From contig OX359264.1 of NCBI GenBank assembly GCA_947179155.2, positions 2,848,001-2,912,000 of the forward strand: DNA of 64,000 bases. Reading direction: 5' to 3'. The notes under the pieces are model-generated. The model made no database searches. It was not told where the DNA came from and saw only the letters and a program-made list of their open reading frames with translations. Positions 58,341 to 64,000 of the stretch are shown piece after piece. Numbering within the stretch: position 1 is the stretch's first letter; every line of letters starts with the position of its first letter. This DNA comes from Hedera helix. Taxonomy: Eukaryota; Streptophyta; Magnoliopsida; Apiales; Araliaceae. The position numbers and the translations under genes were made by a program.

Positions 58341-58560
58341 GTGGCAATTATTTGGTTCAATAATTTTAAAATACAGTGTACCAACAATTATTTACTCAAT
58401 GATATAAAATACAGTGTTATGACAATTATTGAATCAATAATGCAAAATACTGTATACCAACAATTATTGATGAATACTGTGCAATGACCACGCTATCAGA
58501 TCAATAATATGAGATACTGTGCAATACCATGTGCTACTGTAGAATACTGTGTGCAACAGT
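58341..58560 (+). repeat. Degenerate short tandem repeat with ACAGT motif
   Basis: Units of about 38-45 bp share CAATTATT...TCAATAAT..AAAATACAGT or ACTGT. About four to five are readable. The last ACAGT became the target duplication of solo LTR copy 3, and ACAGTAAAATACCGT continues right of that element at 62471. Confidence 0.55.
58556..58560 (+). repeat. Target-site duplication, left (ACAGT)
   Basis: Identical to 62471-62475. The two flank solo LTR copy 3. Confidence 0.85.
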
Positions 58561-61500
58561 TGTGACGACCCCAAATCCGGGTTCTTTAACCTCTGGTTTG
58601 GTTCTCACTGTACAATACTTAACAACAATGAAATACATATATTGTAATCAAACTACGCGGAATAATACAAAAAGTTCCTTATATAAAGGCTACACTTCCC
58701 AAGGTCTATTAACCTTAAATTGTAACATTACATATCTTAAGGGAAATACAAAAGATTTACAACAGTAATTACATAACAGTAATTTAAACTAGCATGCAAT
58801 TACTAAAACTAAGCATTCGCTTTTCCCTTGCCTTTGTTCGATTTAGAGCTTTTGGGAATGACTGAAATATAGTCATGATATAGCAAGAATGAGCAACTAA
58901 ATGGCTCAACAAGTTTATAAACAACAATCATACGATATATCATGATGAATGGAAATAACTTCAAGGTTTCAACAATAGCAATGGTGAAAGATAACAAAAA
59001 TCAATGTTCAATAAAAGAAGGGATTGACTCTTTACTGCTGAGTGGTCTTTAAGGACCATGAACTGCTACTAAGGTAAAACAGACATACTATGTCTGACTC
59101 CTTGTTTAAAAATAACGGGACACTTGAGGGGATCAGTCCTCTCATGTCCTATGTATATGCATCACATTTAGATTTCTTACGCGCTTTCGGTTTCCCGACA
59201 AATAAAAATCCCCCTTTAACTAGGGTTGTTCTTTCTCAGTCTTACTGTAAGAATCCGCACCAGCCAATGGTTTGGATAAGCTTTTATAATATTCAATTGA
59301 TGAATTTAAATATGCATTTGTCTAGCCGAAACAATTAGCTTAGACATTCTTAAACAATTGTAAAAGCACTATGTGCGAATACAATAATCAATAACGATAT
59401 GAAGTAATTTTTGATAATTAATTCACTCAAAGGTCTGTCAAATAACTATGAATGTAGATACTTGCTCAACAATAATTGAAATGTAAATACGGTTGAAGAA
59501 TAACTGCAACAATAAATACAAGTTCAGGGGTAGAAAACTTGCCTGTCTGCTCAGCTACAATAAATGTCTAGCTTTAACTAACTTGCTTTGAAAGACCTAA
59601 CATTAATAAAGTCGGTCTAATAATTAGTACGGCGTATTTGCATAACTATACGCTTGATAATGAACTTATTTACCACACATAAGTACTAACACATAATTTA
59701 CCTTAGTCAAAACAATATTATTAACCTTATAGACCCTTAATCATTTTAGGTTAATAATTTAATAAGTTAGAAAATATTTTTCTTAACTGTTGGACACTTA
59801 TTAAACCCTTAAACAACTTATTACAATTGTTTAAATCGTAATTAAATTCAATTTATTTTACTAACTCAATATCTATTTAATTACTATTTAATCTTGATTA
59901 AATAGAAATTAATTAATTAACTCTAGTTATTATTTAAAATAAATAATAACTAATTGTACTTACTTATTATTTAATTATAATTAAATAATAAATAATTATT
60001 GACTTAATTTTAACCTTCTTTAATTTAATATTAGTCAACCAATAATTAACTAAGTAATTAAACTTACTTATTATTTAATTTAAGGAAATTAAATAATAGT
60101 TTACTAATCTTAATCCTCTTTAATTATTATTTAATGTCAATTAAATAATAATTAATTATTTAATTAATTTTAATTATTATTTAAGGTTAAATAATAATCA
60201 AATCATTCTTATTTATTATTTAAATTAAATAATAAATTATTACTCTAATAAGTTAATTCCCATTAATCGTTATTTAATGCTAATTAAATAATAATTAATT
60301 ACTTAATTATCCTTATTTATTATTTAATAATATTTAAATAATAAATAATTAATTTATAAATTTTATCTCTCTTTAAGTATTATTTAATAGGCATTAAATA
60401 ATAATTGCTAATTTATCATCTTTATTTATTATTAACATTTAAAATAATAAATAAATAATAAATTTATTTAACTTAACCATGGTTTAGCTAACTAGATTAA
60501 TATTTAAAATATTTAAACATTAAACTTAATGAAAAATATATTCCCCAATATTATTTTTGTATTATAATTATTTTTGTTATAATTTTAAATTAGTTTTTAA
60601 ATATTTAAATTATTTAAATTTAACCCGAATGGCATTTTCGTAATTAATTAGAAAACTGAACCGAGGGCAGAATGGTAATTCTGCCAAGAAAAACACGGAG
60701 GGGCAATTTGGTAATTTCGCAGAAAATTTCTTACTGCGCATGGCGCGCGTTTCCGATTTTTACGGCCCAAAACGGTGCCGTTTTGAAGTCCGTCTGCTGG
60801 CTTCCGCGCGGAGTAATTTACTTCTTATGCCAAACGACGTCGTTTGGCTCGCGGTCAGGAAGTGAACAGTGGCGCGCATTGCGCGGCCAGAGTTTTTATT
60901 TTTCCTCCCAGCAGAGTGTGAACAGTGACCAGAAATACACACTTTTTTTAATAAAAACTATACCATCAAGTAAGCTTTAAATCCTCAATAAAAATCCAAA
61001 AAAATTACCAATCACCTTATATTAATTTATAACATGAAAAATAAATTTTTCATAATTTAATATCATTATTTTTTTATAAAAAATTTTACATCACATAAAC
61101 TACCACAACTCATAACTTTTTGTGTATAACTCCATTTTAAGTGATTCAAACTTTGTTTTTCTCATGATTTAATGTTCTATAATATTAGAACATCAAACCT
61201 AAGTTTTATAAAAATATTTTTGGACATAAATTCCAAAACTTGTTTACACACTATTAAATACATATTTTAGCATATAAAATATACCAAAATACAAACCAAA
61301 CATATTAAACTCAAGCATGACATAAATATTACAACTACACATTAATAACTATATTAACATATTTATACTAACATGATGATTTATTTAATTTAAAAATAAA
61401 ACTTCATTTAAAATAACCATTACCTTGATTTAATGACTATTCTTCTTTTTCTTCCAAAATAAGTGGTGAAAGAAGATGACATGCACCAAGAACTCCTTCT

Positions 61501-62470
61501 CCTCTCTTAGTATTTTGCTCTCACTATTTTCTCACTCTCAAATGCTCTCTAGCTCTCTCTCTTTTGGACTTAGAAAAATAATGAAATGTAGAAGTCTTAC
61601 AAATGCAAGTATACTCCTACAAAATATTAGATACACATATTGTATCTATTAATCTAGACCATCATGCACCTATATTGGATACTTACACAAGAAAATTAGT
61701 CCATACTTAGTTGGTGAGAATTTTGTGGGAAAAGACTTTCCCAAAAACCAAAACAAGCAACCTAATATTAAATAAAGGAAAAATAAAAAAAATAATTTTC
61801 TCTCTCCTCTCCATGTTGCCGGCTGATTTCTTCCTTGTCCCAAATTGAAAGTCACTTTTCACTTTTTAATAAATAATAGTTTAATTAAGTATTTTTCAAG
61901 TGGGCCAATCATTGGGCTTTAATTTAAAATACTAATTGGGCTTCTATTAAATTGTTTGGGCTACTAAATTGTCAAATTTTATTATTCTCCACTCGGGCTA
62001 CTAATTGACCCATGTTGGGCTAATTTAATAATTTACACATTAATTATTCAATCCATGATTAAATAAATAATTAGATTGAATAAATAATTAAATATTTTTA
62101 ACCCATTAGTATTAAATTACTAAATGGACTAATAAATATTATTATTAATATTTCACATTATTTAAATTAATTAATAATCATATTAATTAATTTATTATAT
62201 TTAATTCACTCATTATATTCATTTTAATTGAATATTTAATTAATAGGAAACTTATCAATTATTTTGATATTAAAACTTTAGGGTTTGTTCACTAATTTAA
62301 TAACATATCAGTGACCCCCTTTAATTAATTTTAGTAATTAATTACATAATTATATAATCACATAATTAATTAATCACATATAAAGATTTAAATAATCTCG
62401 TAAAACTAACTCGTTGGAAATTAAATTAATAATTTAATTAATAAAGACGTGGAAATTCTAGGACATTACA
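58561..62470 (-). mobile_element. Solo LTR, copy 3 (3,910 bp), mosaic
   Basis: On the minus strand it begins TGTAATGTCC and ends GGTCGTCACA and is flanked by the perfect duplication ACAGT. From about 59541 to 62470 it matches copy 2 nearly base for base. From 58561 to about 59530 it matches only loosely, with many substitutions and indels, although the terminal TGTGACGACCCCAAATCCGGG is kept. It holds the same GC-rich cluster (60730-60890, with AAAACGGTGCCGTTTT and AAACGACGTCGTTT) and AT-foldback array. There are no internal genes. Confidence 0.85.
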
Positions 62471-62475
62471 ACAGT
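62471..62475 (+). repeat. Target-site duplication, right (ACAGT)
   Basis: Identical to 58556-58560. The two flank solo LTR copy 3. Confidence 0.85.
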
Positions 62476-63365
62476 AAAATACCGTATGTTACTATTATTT
62501 TATCACCGGTATTTTAACAGTTAAAAGTGATAACACCGTTGACTATTTTTATTTAAAAAGGTTATTACGGTGACAAATATTCTATTATGGGGTCTACCAA
62601 TGATTAGTTATTTCGGCGTTGTCGTACGACCGAATATTTTCCAACAAAATGAATATTGCCTGACAAAACGAATATTATCCGACATAATAAAATTTGCACA
62701 TAACATCCTTAATTTTTAACTTTGTCTATTTAATCACTTACTATTTTAGAAAAAATATATATAAAGAAAAATTAATTTTGTATTTAATAAATTTCAGGAT
62801 TTTACATCTATCACTTGTGAATCTCATGGTATTGTGAGAGGGAGAAACAAATTGTAATTTTGTTTTCATAATATCCAATAATTTCTCCTTAACTTGACTC
62901 TTATTTCTATTTTTTCACTTTTTTAAACAAGTTACATAAGAAAATATAAAATTAACTGGATACTATTTTGGGATTAAATAAATAACTATTTATTAAATAT
63001 ATGAGAAAGGAGTTTTTAATAATTTTTTGCTTAAAAAATTAATATTCATACTTCGTGCATATATAAGCGTACAAAATATTTTTAAAAAAGTGTCAAATTA
63101 AACCAAAAAAATCTCATGCACATCTATTATCTAAAGAGGGAGGAGAGTAGGTATAAACAAAATAATAAAACTTTTTACTTTTTTATTTTAAGAGATGGGA
63201 ATAATTTTTTCTTAAACTCAAAAACTTTTATTTTTTCTCTCCCGACTTTATTAATTCTTATTTTCTCTTTTATATATTTTTATTCATCCTACAGACACAT
63301 AATGTGTACCTAGTATACTATTTCTTCCTTTTCATTATATATGTCATTTTTTTTATAATATAATA
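62476..63365. other. AT-rich spacer, no gene seen
   Basis: Short frames are low in complexity. Repeated CGACAAAACGAATATT-type words near 62640-62690 form a small local repeat. Nothing else is recognised. Confidence 0.5.
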
Positions 63366-63660
63366 TTGCGTTTAGATTAAAAGAATGGAATGAAGGAAGA
63401 ATAAAATAATTTTAAAGTATTTTAAATATATGTTTGATTATTAATGGGAGTGAGTGGTCTAATATGATAATAAACTTATCATACATATCTGTTTCATTAA
63501 AATGAATTTTATTCCACCACTTCTCACATGAAATAAAAATCAAAGGGATAGAATGATTCATTCCATCCACTAGAATGGTTTATCGTCCAAAATGATCATC
63601 TAATACACTATTTTTCATTACATTACTTCTTTTATTCCATTCATTTAATCTAAACGTAGC
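63366..63660. mobile_element. MITE with ~35-bp terminal inverted repeats
   Basis: The left end GCGTTTAGATTAAAAGAATGGAATGAAGG and the right end, reverse-complemented, TACGTTTAGATTAAATGAATGGAAT are close matches. Inside, further complementary words (GGAATGAA / TTCATTCC) occur. Length is near 290 bp with no coding frame. The target duplication is unclear, and a hAT or Mutator-type source is possible. Confidence 0.65.
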
Positions 63661-64000
63661 ATAAGACTTTTTACATATATCTAGGTGAAAAAATCTAATC
63701 ATTTTTTGTTTTACCCATAAAGATAGAGTAACTGAGAGAGAGAGGAAGATGATTAATTAATTAGTTCACGGGTAGTAATGAAATTTCAAATCAACATTAT
63801 TTTTTTAACATTAATATTAATAGAATTTTTAATATGTGTGATTATTTATTAAACGACCTATATAATAAAAAAGAGTGAGTAGAATTTTTAATAATGTATC
63901 ACTCATTAATCTAAATATATTAATTTGCGTAATCATCTAGATAACTTATTTAAAGTGACAAACTAAATGCTAGTTCGCCACTAATTTATTTTTGTTAGTT
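63661..64000. other. AT-rich end of window
   Basis: No gene, RNA or repeat structure is recognised before the window ends. Confidence 0.5.

Larger units (their letters stand above)
56846..58560 (-). mobile_element. Older LTR-like sequence, interrupted by solo LTR copy 3
   Basis: The plus strand begins TGTGACACTCCC, the complement of a ...GGGAGTGTCACA LTR end. A clear minus-strand TATA box (CCTATAAATAGG, 57991-58002) lies about 1.1 kb inside, where an LTR promoter would be expected. The remainder to 58560 is AT-rich and ends in a short tandem repeat into which copy 3 inserted. The opposite end is not identified, so the extent is uncertain. Confidence 0.4.

Overview
This is a plant nuclear window, most likely from a eudicot. 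It holds three intron-rich protein genes, all on the minus strand, in AT-rich spacer DNA with many transposon remnants. I rebuilt each gene by joining exons at GT/AG sites that keep the reading frame and match known family sequence. The species cannot be named from the sequence; an asterid is only a guess.

Layout. Positions 1-5086 are AT-rich intergenic DNA with a possible orphan promoter and leader near 1831-2150. Positions 5087-9020 hold a 3.9-kb solo LTR with a perfect 5-bp target duplication. An old CACTA-like terminal fragment lies near 9451-9758. Positions 10825-14175 hold an AIP2-like RING-H2 ubiquitin ligase (5 exons, 314 aa). Positions 15595-43094, plus a noncoding exon near 44577-44745, hold SPIKE1, the plant DOCK-family Rho/ROP exchange factor (30 coding exons, 1850 aa by my joins). 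Its introns carry a second copy of the 3.9-kb LTR (20287-24182), two LINE remnants and several MITEs. Positions 47033-56056, with leader to about 56525, hold CTP synthase (21 coding exons, 601 aa). A third copy of the LTR (58561-62470) sits inside an older LTR-like sequence and a short tandem repeat. The last kilobases are AT-rich with one MITE.

The three genes are housekeeping or signalling genes with no obvious joint pathway: ABA-linked protein turnover, actin and cell-shape signalling, and pyrimidine nucleotide synthesis. They share strand but are separate transcription units with their own spacers.

The most unusual material is the LTR family. Its members carry a GC-rich cluster of short palindromes, about eleven AT-rich foldbacks in a row and a 24-bp perfect palindrome. 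One member is a mosaic: about 2.9 kb is nearly identical to the other copies and the last ~1 kb is clearly diverged. I see no new protein-coding system.
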